From the NCBI GenBank assembly GCA_003427395.1, contig BFEA01000006.1, forward strand, positions 935,542 to 966,178: a stretch of 30,637 nucleotides of DNA. The letters run 5' to 3'. Shown piece by piece: positions 19,343-27,562 of the stretch (its first letter is position 1; the number at the start of each line of letters is the position of its first letter). The notes under the pieces were generated by a model that worked only from the letters and a program-made list of their open reading frames with translations, did no database searches and was not told the origin of the DNA. This stretch comes from Chara braunii. Lineage: Eukaryota > Streptophyta > Charophyceae > Charales > Characeae. The position numbers and the translations under genes were made by a program.

Positions 19343-19743
19343 NNNNNNNNNNNNNNNNNNNNNNNNNNNNNNNNNNNNNNNNNNNNNNNNNNNNNNNNNN
19401 NNNNNNNNNNNNNNNNNNNNNNNNNNNNNNNNNNNNNNNNNNNNNNNNNNNNNNNNNNNNNNNNNNNNNNNNNNNNNNNNNNNNNNNNNNNNNNNNNNNN
19501 NNNNNNNNNNNNNNNNNNNNNNNNNNNNNNNNNNNNNNNNNNNNNNNNNNNNNNNNNNNNNNNNNNNNNNNNNNNNNNNNNNNNNNNNNNNNNNNNNNNN
19601 NNNNNNNNNNNNNNNNNNNNNNNNNNNNNNNNNNNNNNNNNNNNNNNNNNNNNNNNNNNNNNNNNNNNNNNNNNNNNNNNNNNNNNNNNNNNNNNNNNNN
19701 NNNNNNNNNNNNNNNNNNNNNNNNNNNNNNNNNNNNNNNNNNN
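19343..19743. other. Assembly gap (401 N)
   Basis: There is no sequence information. It lies between the CT array and the second copy of the foldback repeat, so it is probably repeat sequence that the assembler could not resolve. Confidence 0.99.
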
Positions 19744-19762
19744 GAGGACGAAAGAGTGGCTA

Positions 19763-19934
19763 CTTCCATCGATAGGATGAGCAAAATCACACACGTGTAG
19801 TAGTGTATATGTCGATGTTCCAGCAGAAGATTCATTCGATTTTGCTCATCCCAACGATGGAAGTAGCACGAGGCCAGCTGCGGGGTTGGAGACTTACCTG
19901 TTGGCGGGTACGTCGCTAAACCTATCCATGGAAC
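19763..19934. repeat. Foldback repeat, copy 2
   Basis: This is the second copy of the unit at 19086-19254, with scattered substitutions. The arms CTTCCATCG/GGATGAGCAAAAT and ATTTTGCTCATCC/CGATGGAAG form a 101-base hairpin (19763-19863). CCTATCCATGG at 19921-19931 precedes a CT array, as in copy 1. Confidence 0.8.
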
Positions 19935-19961
19935 ACTCTCTCTCTCTCTCTCTCTCTCTTT

Positions 19962-20017
<56 letters not shown>
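19935..20017. repeat. Compound (CT)n(GT)n microsatellite
   Basis: CT repeat to about 19964, then GT repeat to 20017. Confidence 0.95.
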
Positions 20018-20020
<3 letters not shown>

Positions 20021-21273
20021 GAAGGAACAGGAAGCCACAGCACTAAGTACAGCGCAGCAAACCACAGCTCAACAAACCATACTAAACTCAGCGGACCCTT
20101 GCATCATGGTCATCCCAGTCCCTCGAAACCAATTACCCAGGGGTTGCATTGAACTCAACCATCCGATATTTTGTCATAACCATTCATGCACTTTGTCTCA
20201 TTGGTGACAGAGTACATGCCCAAAAGCATCATTGGGAGGTATAATCTTGTGCAATCAAGGCATATTTGTAGTGTATTACTATTTATGCAGATGTATATCC
20301 ATGTCATCGAAGGGAATAGGAGATAGAAGATGTTACAGCCCAATAATATCATATTTGACAAAAAATTATATATATATACACAGCCCCTCGTTTGTTGTCC
20401 TCTTCTCTCTCTCTGCCTACGGTTTTACCGGGCAGTTCTGTTTGTGACGATATATATATACATGGGAAATCATCAACCTTAACTGATCAAAACACCAAAT
20501 AGGATTTGTACAAACATGACGAAGAGCAAACATTCAGAAATTTTAAATGGTTTCCTTGTAGCTTGTATTCCGCTGCCTAGAGGCATGTCAAGAAAAAATG
20601 TGTTCCTAGAATTAGTGTCCAGATTAACTTTTTACATGCTAAACCATTACCTCCCACTTCTCAGATATCATGTAGCGACAGGCTTTTTCAAATCACCCGA
20701 CAAACGAAACTGAAAGGAACAGTACATGATGCATCAACTTCATACCCTAAAATACCTGCTTCAACTCCAAGCACATCCCATCGATATCCTAGTTCTATGC
20801 CCCTTACTGTAGATCATGATCTAGTTCAAACAGGATGCAGACATCAATTAATATTCAGCTATATTGAATGCGGAAGAAAGGTATGCAACATTAAGATCCG
20901 AAGCCCGACCGCTTAAAGCATTCAGTTAATCGACCCAGCCCGCAAACAGTTAAGACAAATGTGACGGCCTATCATCTTGACTCGATTATCAGCATCCATT
21001 TGTGACACGACAACCAAATGAACGATCAAAACCTATAACATTGAAACTATAAAAAACATCCACAAAACACCCAAAAAAAACGCGTGTCATTCATATGCCA
21101 GTAGATACTCCATTAAGCTTCATTCCCCCTCACACATATGCTGGATCAAACACTCCGCTGAACCCAAAGAGCGTCGTGTGATCTGGAATACTATGCCATC
21201 ACCACTCCACCTTGCATCCCAACCTTGCCCACCAGATCGATCCTCATATCTATCTGCGCAAGCGCCCCTCTGA
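20018..21273. other. Intergenic stretch, no gene seen
   Basis: AT-rich DNA with TATATATA words near 20365 and 20450. The short open frames do not show family motifs or coding character. The right-hand end would be the 3' flank of the minus-strand membrane-protein pseudogene. Confidence 0.45.
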
Positions 21274-22063
21274 TCAAAGCATTGCATATACCCCTTCCTG
21301 TTGCATATACTCCGGGTTGGATTCTGACGATCTGCTCCAGCGATGCACTACAAGTATCCCGATCCTTGCCAAAACAGCGACGATAGTGTAATGCGCATAG
21401 CCAATCAAAACGATCTTGCAGCACAACCCCTTCCACTAGCCAGGATTTTCATCCATCCTCCAGCGCCTGCCACTTGCTTTTTCCGCACACACCAACTCAT
21501 TTGGACACCAATCACAGGAAGGCAACCAATCCTCATAGCTCTTTCTCCTTACATCAGCCTGTCCCGCATACGCCAATTCAATTCCCATATCCATCGTCGC
21601 AGGCACATATGGTGAACGTATTGACTAATCTCCCGCTGGTCGCACATATACCATAAGGAACACTGAAGATCTGACTAAGCGATACAAGACCATACCGCCT
21701 ATTACAGCCGTCATGGAAACTACAGCGCAGCATGTATGAACCAGCAAATCATTTTCATAGCAAACTCCCACCTCCCTAGCCCACATCCCCATCCACATCC
21801 TACCCAATATCATCGTCGCCATAACTAAACATACTCCCATCCAAACCACAACCACAAGAAGGCATGCAACACCTTCCATCACCCTACTCCTTTCGACAAA
21901 CGCTCTGTTGCGCAGCGATCCCAGATGAGTTGCTGTTGGCGTAGCAGAATCCGCAATCACGCACTCTTAAAGCAGAAAATTCCATGAACACGAAGAAGGC
22001 AAGTAACGCTAGGAAGAATGCAAAGATTGAAACTATAGCAACAACCACATATGCAGACTCCAT
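21274..22063 (-). pseudogene. Four-membrane-segment protein, broken; family not recognised
   Basis: Reading the minus strand from ATG 22063 gives a plausible protein of about 263 residues. Segment 1 (YVVVAIVSIFAFFLALLAFF) is followed by a short Cys-containing loop (DCGFCYANSNS). Segment 2 is VACLLVVVVWMGVCLVMATM. Segment 3 lies around CCAVVSMTAVIGGMVLYRLV. A larger loop carries PSCDWCPNELVC. Segment 4 lies around CCKIVLIGYAHYTIVAVLA, with a short polar tail ending at TGA 21274. Three lesions are seen: one extra base at about 21885 (removing it restores KEWVMEGV), and TAG at 21625-21627 and 21436-21438, with reading continuing in the same frame after each. The layout recalls plant tetraspan proteins (tetraspanins or DUF1218), but no CCG tetraspanin motif is present. 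The first open piece is only 59 codons. Confidence 0.5.
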
Positions 22064-22178
22064 ATGGAAACTTCACCTTCGGTCTTTGATCAAACATTAC
22101 CGCACGCGCATCAATTCCTACATTATCACTCACACGCAGGCAATCATCACAACACAAAACAGAAATGCGAGAGCCAAA

Positions 22179-22197
22179 GAGAGGCTCGAGTCCTCTC
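22179..22197 (-). ncRNA. Possible group II intron domain VI stem
   Basis: Immediately 3' of domain V on the minus strand, GAGAGG and CCTCTC form a six-base stem with a 7-nt loop (ACTCGAG). A domain VI hairpin carrying the branch-point A is expected here. The stem is short and no clear bulged A is visible. Confidence 0.35.
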
Positions 22198-22198
22198 C

Positions 22199-22232
22199 GA
22201 ACCGTACGAGATAGTCACCTATCATACGGCTC
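22199..22232 (-). ncRNA. Group II intron domain V
   Basis: On the minus strand exactly 34 nt read GAGCCGTAT, then a GATAG/CTATC stem closed by the GNRA tetraloop GTGA, a two-base bulge (TC), and GTACGGTTC. This matches the conserved domain V in length, in both halves of the lower helix, in the AGC triad, in bulge position and in loop type. Domain V is the catalytic heart of self-splicing group II introns, which in plants and algae live in plastid and mitochondrial genes. Upstream domains and an intron-encoded protein are not visible, so this is a remnant. The membrane-protein pseudogene starts about 135 bases downstream on the same strand. Confidence 0.8.
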
Positions 22233-22654
22233 TCTATTCTACTTGCTTCGTAGTTCNAGTCTTCGAGTGAGTGAGTTGAGTGAGAGGCCGAAGTAAATAA
22301 AAGAAAACGCAAGAGCGCCCATAGGATCACGTATACAGACGATTTATTTTTAGAATTGAATTAGTTTCGCCAGATTACGGAATACATACGTATATGACCT
22401 TTCCCGGAGAAGGATTGAGTTTGTGAGTAAAGTGAGACCCGTGACATTGTATTCAAGTCTATATCAACAAAAAAATTGTGGGCTTTTTTTTGGGCGATTT
22501 ATCATATGCGAGCACCCTTTTTAAACTGTTGGTTTCGTGTTAATAAATAGGTTGTCGGAGGTGGTGTCATGTTTTCCACCAAAAGTGAAGGAACTCAACG
22601 TTGATAACATATGTCATGAACATGTGACACTGTGTCAAACACTTTTTCAATTGA
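22233..22654. other. AT-rich spacer, no gene seen
   Basis: I see nothing firm here. One N lies at 22257. Sequence upstream of domain V should hold intron domains I-IV if the intron were complete, but I cannot recognise them. Confidence 0.4.
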
Positions 22655-22782
22655 TGAAAAGTTGTTGATAAGCTGTTTATAAGTTGTTGTAATGTTGGTT
22701 ACAAGTTGTTTAAATGTGTTGAAATGTTGTTGAAATGTTGTTTAAATATGATGAAATGTTGTTGAAATGTTGTTTAAATGGT
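22655..22782. repeat. Minisatellite of GTTGTTGAAAT / GTTGTTTAAAT units
   Basis: Units of about 11 bases (GTTGTTGAAAT, GTTGTTTAAAT, GTGTTGAAAT, ATGATGAAAT) are repeated about eleven times. They drift at the left end into GTTGTTGATAAG and GTTTATAAG. Confidence 0.8.
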
Positions 22783-22784
22783 AT

Positions 22785-22811
22785 GAGAGAGAGAGAGAGA
22801 GAGAGAGAGAG
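22785..22811. repeat. (GA)n microsatellite
   Basis: Perfect GA repeat of 27 bases after the minisatellite. Confidence 0.95.
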
Positions 22812-23420
22812 TCATTTTCCCTCCCGTACTGATGATGGCAGAAAACTTGCCCTGTTGCTATTTATATTATTCGGGGTTCTATGTAGCTTCTGTGAACCTT
22901 GAATGCAGCTGTAAAGGCAAATGTCCACAGGGGTGTCAAAACGATATTGAAACGCAGGTTGGCTACCGGGTGCCAATTTCCAGCATCACTCACATGCATG
23001 ACAAGAACATGGCACGCAGTAGTCAACCACTCATGTACTTCTCGCCCAGTATTAAGATGAACATGTTTTCTAGTGTCTTCTCAATACTGCTTCAAGACAT
23101 CATATTGAACATTTTTGGGAGTCTGTAATGCGTTTTCTGTAAACGAACCATATGATTCGTGTTTTTGCATAATGAAACGTTTACATATTTTGGGCCACAT
23201 TACATATGACGCAGTGCGTATCCTTGCAAGACAAGCAACCATGTAAACAATAAATTGATGGTGAGTAATGTGAGATGCGATACGCAAATGCCACGTGATG
23301 GTCGAAACACATCCACGACAGGACTTGTACAAAAATCATTCATTAAATAAAACATGTTTGCTTATTGTACACTCAACCCTAAGGTTCTCAGAGTCTTTTG
23401 TTATCGGATAATAACTCCAT

Positions 23421-23457
<37 letters not shown>

Positions 23458-23526
23458 TTTACATTTTGGTCCTCATTGGCTTGGTGTCATGCCACTGACT
23501 GTGAGTGGAGGTGCAACTCATGTCCC
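22812..23526. other. 3' flank of the three-gene cassette
   Basis: No supported gene. An open frame at 22832-23128 on the plus strand spans the first 72-nt hairpin and has a Cys-rich start, but no family is recognised. It also holds an inverted repeat TGCGTATC/GATACGCA (23215-23222 and 23279-23286) and a CT microsatellite at 23425-23453. Confidence 0.4.
22957..23028. repeat. 72-nt hairpin, copy 1
   Basis: The 18-nt arm GGTTGGCTACCGGGTGCC (22957-22974) and the reverse arm GGCACGCAGTAGTCAACC (23011-23028) match at 15 of 18 positions around a 36-nt loop. Two other hairpins in the window share the arm sequence and the exact arm and loop lengths. Confidence 0.85.
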
Positions 23527-25401
23527 CTACAACACCGTTGCCACTGTCTGCTCCGTATGTTCCACCCCTAACCCCCGTCCATCTACATTCGGACCCCTTC
23601 TTCTCCTTTTCACGGCCTTGCGCACAAACTTTCTGTATCTCTCTCCGCGCGCACGTTTGTCGTCGGTGGGCGCAATGAACTCAAGTTCAAAATCATCATC
23701 TGTTGTAGTCATGTTACTGGCGTCTCCCCTCCGTACAGCAGGCAACCCGGCTCTGTACAATGCGACGGCCTTCTCTGCAACAGAAACAGCACGGTCGAGC
23801 TTGAAGACAAAAAAACTTAAAACGGTGTCTCGGGAGCGGAGCGACGCAACAATCTCTTTCTTGATAGTTGCAAGTTTTTGTATTTGGTTCGTTGCCTTGC
23901 TGGTCTTTGCCGTCTGTTCGACTTCAGTTTTCAGTACCAGTTCCGCAAATGCAAGTTGCTGCAACGTTATACCGAGGTTGATGCCATCCCTTCTCACCTT
24001 TTTCGGCCCAAAACCAATGTCTCAATTGCCAAGATATCTCGCCGCGGACCGTTGTTATAATCCGATTGCATTCCCCGATCACTGCTCGGATTCCGTACGT
24101 TACCAAGTGCAACCGTAGTCCTTCCTCCACATCTTCTCCTATCGATTTCGCAGTTGTTTGCAGTGCCGTGAAAAAAATGTCCTCCGTTGGGTACAATGTG
24201 GCATCCTTTGCTGCAGAAAAAGCAAAGCCCTTTGTCACCGAACGAAACAGTCTGTCTTTCATTTTCTTTGTAAAACCCCCGGTTTGTTGCTCTGTTGGTT
24301 CGTCAACATTGCCTCCACCAGTGCTGCTTCGCGTACGCAAATTGGTGCAATCTGGAAAAAAAATACAAAAATAATAACAAATTATTGATTTAGTAATAAG
24401 AAGACCCTCCGCGATACGTGTTCTATGTGTTGCAATCACAAACAAACATAAGACCGTCAACTCCCCTGCCATACCCTCCTCCGAATACACTTCGTAACAC
24501 CTCTCATAAAGACCCCCTCCCAACGGCCTCCTCCCCTTCTCCCCCTCCCCCCCGTGAACCTCGTCATTTCTGCGGCATGCAACAACGACTGTGCTATGCA
24601 TAGATAGTGGTGTCTTTATAAGGCGCCCTTCATCTTACCCTGTAGCGGTACATTCTCCCTCTCCACAATTTGTTTGTCGTTCAATAAAGTCTCCGGTGCG
24701 CCTCCCTTTTTCTCATCAGTTTCGCATTGTGCACTGTTCTCAGCAGATGTAATCTCTCTTTCTTCGTCTTCACTGTTGCCTTCCTCTGCCTCTCCGCCCT
24801 CCTCGGATCTGTCCTCTCCCTCTGCCTCTTCTCCCTCCGGATCGCTCTCCTCGGCATCGACATCATGGTGACCGTCACTGTTGTCACCTTCTCCTCGTTC
24901 TTGCATTCTCTCGTGTTCTACTTCTTCTGACATTTCTTCCGCACAGTTTTTCTCTTCGTCTTCCTCCTGAGCTGTGGTTCGTAAATCGTATGACCCTCTG
25001 AGGTCGATTGCTTCAGGACTCCTATCTTTTCTGTATATTATTCTTTTCTTTGTCCTCAGTTGTTGACTCTGTGCTTTTTCTTCTCGTCTTTTCTTCTGTG
25101 GCGCTGTCGGAGGCTGCCTCTCGAGGTTGCCGTGTCCTTTCCGCAGCAAGGGAGTCGCGAAAGATGACTTGTTGTGTACGACCAGTTTCCCACTCTGCTT
25201 TTTCCTCGGCGGGACAGAGAGCACAACTTCTGTTCTACGGACTATGTTCGTCTCCCGTCTCTTGAATTGGGGAATATCCCTGATGGTATGTCTTTGTTTG
25301 ACAGTCTTCTGGCCTTCCTTTGCTGTCTTCTCCCCCTTCTCTCTCCCCCCTGTGGACTTCAAGGTCTTGCACAGATCCTCGTACCTTGGCTTCGGAGCCA
25401 T
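23527..25401 (-). CDS. Two-exon gene of unknown function, charged linker and basic tail
   Basis: Exon 1 runs from ATG 25401 to 24639 and exon 2 from 24351 to TAG 23527. Joining them restores one frame (PLQ-D-CTNLRT). The N-terminal half is basic and Lys/Arg-rich, then strongly acidic (Glu/Asp runs at roughly residues 150-225). Exon 2 has a probably helical domain (FTKKMKDRLFRSV, FFTALQTTAKSIGEDVEEGL, QLAFAELVLKTEVEQTAK) and ends with KFVRKAVKRRRR, a likely nuclear localisation or nucleic-acid-binding tail. I recognise no family. One extra A in an A-run near 24025 breaks the frame at FWAEK/VRRDG; it may be an assembly error or a lesion. The gene lies 372 bases downstream of the Ulp1 protease on the same strand. 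A DNA-binding accessory protein of the transposon is my guess. Confidence 0.6.
24352..24638 (-). other. Spliceosomal intron, 287 nt
   Basis: On the minus strand the donor is CTACAGG|GTAAGATG and the acceptor is TTTTTTTTCCAG|ATTGC after a long T-rich tract. Both are near consensus. Removing it joins two long open frames in phase (G|AT). The intron itself contains in-frame stops relative to exon 1, starting soon after the donor. Confidence 0.8.
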
Positions 25402-25528
25402 TCTCTTCACGCTTATTAAAAACCTCTGACATGCATGAATTCACAAACACTTACGTTAGACATGGAATGATTTTATATTATACAACGACCATTTGTCATC
25501 CACCACCCCAGGCGAGATTTTCACACGC

Positions 25529-25530
<2 letters not shown>

Positions 25531-25585
<55 letters not shown>
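25531..25585. repeat. (GA)n microsatellite
   Basis: Perfect GA repeat of 55 bases. Confidence 0.97.
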
Positions 25586-25589
<4 letters not shown>

Positions 25590-25660
25590 GTCGTTATGAC
25601 ACGAAAGACGACATTTTTTTCTTTATTACATCACGCATTCATCCATCGACTGAGCGCAGA

Positions 25661-25732
25661 AGTTGGCTACTGCGTGCCGATTGGCTCCTCTACGACGTGT
25701 GAGTTCTGTATATTTGCACGCGGTTGTCAACT
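25661..25732. repeat. 72-nt hairpin, copy 2
   Basis: The arm AGTTGGCTACTGCGTGCC (25661-25678) and reverse arm TGCACGCGGTTGTCAACT (25715-25732) surround a 36-nt loop. Arms pair at 14 of 18 positions. The loop sequence is not shared with the other copies, but its length is. Confidence 0.8.
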
Positions 25733-25773
25733 TCGTGTTTCCTGATCTCACGATTTCTATCATGCCCTCGTAT

Positions 25774-27030
25774 TTACGAACATCCACTCCGTGTTCCGTC
25801 TATGAGATCTCTGAAAACATTTTCTATGTCACATGCTACTGCGGTGTTATATCCTTTTGCCTCGACAGCACACTGCGCAAAGCGCTGTACCATTGACTGA
25901 CGAAATATGTCGACCGTTCGGTCGTCAACCTCCATCGCGCTAACAACTTCTGTTATATATTTTGCGGTAATGTTCGTTTGCTTACTCAGTTTTGCTAGCT
26001 TTCGCATCAATTCAGCTGCCACGCAACAAACGTAAACACCACAGTCCGACGTATTGGTCTGTTGCGAACATTCAGCGTACACTATCTTAGATCCAAGTAG
26101 ATCTCTCCATGTCACCCACGACGTGTCCATTGTGTCGGGAGTCAACACCCCTGCTTTGTTTGCCTCGCTAAGGTATTCATACCACAAAAATGTGCGCGAC
26201 GCCTTCCATTCATGTCGGCCGCTCTGTTGAAAGGAATCGATGACGATCGCAATAGGTCGTTTCTGGCCATCGTTGTCCTCCGTGACTGCCAAAAACTGGC
26301 CGACATTCAGTAGCAAGAGCAATTTCCAATGGTTTTCGTGATTCACAGGGATGAGAACAACACTTGTTGTTCGCAGTTCATTGCTTATTCGACGCAGCTT
26401 TGGCGATGTACTCTTGATCCGCCCCTGCCATCCCGCTTTTGTGACATAAAGCTTCTGATTGACGATGACTGCGGGGTGTCAGAAAGATGTGCAAACATGA
26501 AGTGTCATATTGTCTCCGTCTGAAAAATGTTCGTCATAGACGGACTGTAAGTACATATCGATCACGTTATCGTTCAGCCACTGCTTGGCACCCAATCGCA
26601 ATACGTCCCGTTTTGTTATCGATATGGTGTGTCTTCTTGATTTCCACGTGAACGGGAACAAGTGTTCCTCGTCCACCCTCTTGGGTCTCTTTCCAGCCTC
26701 TGCAGCCATACCCGTCGACCGATTGCCTCCTGCAATATTGAACAAAGGTTCATGCACCATCTGAGGATATTGGGCGTTATCTGTGGTCATCATCTGATAT
26801 ATTTCCGCATACCAAGGGTCCTCCAGTATCCTCTTCCATCGATTCACTGATCTCTCACTGCTCAATGGGAGCAACGGTTTGGTGACAGTTGGTCCACATG
26901 AGTGTTCGTCATTCCTTGCTGTTTCTGAACTGTCCGTCGCTTTGGAGCCCATGATACAACCGTTGCCATCTACCCCCTCGTGGATTTTGTCAAACTGGCT
27001 CATCTGAACTCCCGCTTGTTGTCTTGCCAT
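25774..27030 (-). pseudogene. Ulp1/SENP-like (C48) cysteine protease, one in-frame TGA
   Basis: The ATG at 27030 opens a frame of about 418 residues ending at TAA 25774. The N-terminal 130 residues are not conserved to my eye. The protease domain begins LGAKQWLNDNVIDMYLQ, the typical WLND..I signature. Catalytic residues are His in NHENHW (about 234), Asp in VIDSF (about 265), Gln in SQQTN (about 324) and Cys in TSDCGVYVC (about 330). All of the triad and the oxyanion Gln are present. Ulp1-type enzymes cleave SUMO, and relatives are carried by CACTA, MULE and other transposons, where their role is uncertain. A TGA at 26479-26481 (HVCTSF/HPAVIV) interrupts the domain before His; a single C-to-T change from CGA would explain it. 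With that one lesion the gene may be a recent pseudogene or contain a sequencing error. Confidence 0.85.
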
Positions 27031-27146
27031 TTCTTCCAGTGCAGATTGTTATTATGGCGTTACCTCGACCTCAACCTTTCCTGTTCACATGGCAGTCACA
27101 TGGCCATGAACCACATCTCGTCAGTAACTTGGCAAGTATAGACATG

Positions 27147-27218
27147 GGTTGACTAGTGCGTGCCACCTCCCACTTTTTAAGTTCACGTTCGCCATACATG
27201 TGCACGCAGTAGTCAACT
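27147..27218. repeat. 72-nt hairpin, copy 3
   Basis: The arm GGTTGACTAGTGCGTGCC (27147-27164) and reverse arm TGCACGCAGTAGTCAACT (27201-27218) surround a 36-nt loop. The inner 16 positions pair with one mismatch. The flank just outside the left arm, read on the minus strand, resembles the right flank of copy 1 (CAACC..CATGT..ACTT), so these two copies are in opposite orientation. Confidence 0.88.
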
Positions 27219-27388
27219 CTGAAGTTACCTTCGTCATACACACTGATTTGATGCACCTTTCTCTACATTGTTGTGTAAGATGACACAGAAGCTATGCAAC
27301 AGTGGTCTGAAACGCAGGCTCCGCGCTCGAAAAATCTACCGATGTTCGGACTCCATCTTTACCAAATGACTATTGTTGTTCAAATGCT

Positions 27389-27429
<41 letters not shown>
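27389..27429. repeat. (CT)n microsatellite
   Basis: CT repeat with one TTT interruption. Confidence 0.95.
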
Positions 27430-27562
27430 GTAAAAGAAAAACAAAAGTTGAGTGCATGCTGTAGTATAACATTGCAACTGCGCCCACCACTTATTGTTCT
27501 CGGAAAAACGATCAGCCTTTTAATTTTTGTTTTTTTCACAATGAATAATTCCCTGTACACTT

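Larger units (their letters stand above)
25402..25773. other. Spacer between the Ulp1 gene and the two-exon gene
   Basis: No gene. It holds a (GA)n array at 25531-25585 and the second 72-nt hairpin. GTAAAT at the end of the Ulp1 frame and TCAG or CAGAG before the next gene could be splice sites joining the two genes, but the phase works only with the weaker acceptor. Confidence 0.5.
27031..27562. other. Spacer between transposase and Ulp1 genes
   Basis: No supported gene. It contains the third 72-nt hairpin, an outer inverted pair GTAACTT/AAGTTAC (27124-27130 and 27222-27228) around it, and a (CT)n array at 27389-27429. An open frame on the minus strand (27071-27256) crosses the hairpin and has Cys-rich sequence but no recognised family. 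Confidence 0.5.

Noticed and set aside
25410-25774. Ulp1 gene spliced to the two-exon gene
   Set aside because: A donor GTAAAT exists at the end of the Ulp1 frame, but the better acceptor gives an immediate stop and only a weaker one keeps the frame. Not enough to merge the genes.
22832-27256. Conserved short peptide (V-G/D-Y ... A-R-x-x-Q) encoded by the 72-nt hairpins
   Set aside because: The pattern follows from translating the two palindromic arms; the 36-nt loops do not encode similar residues.
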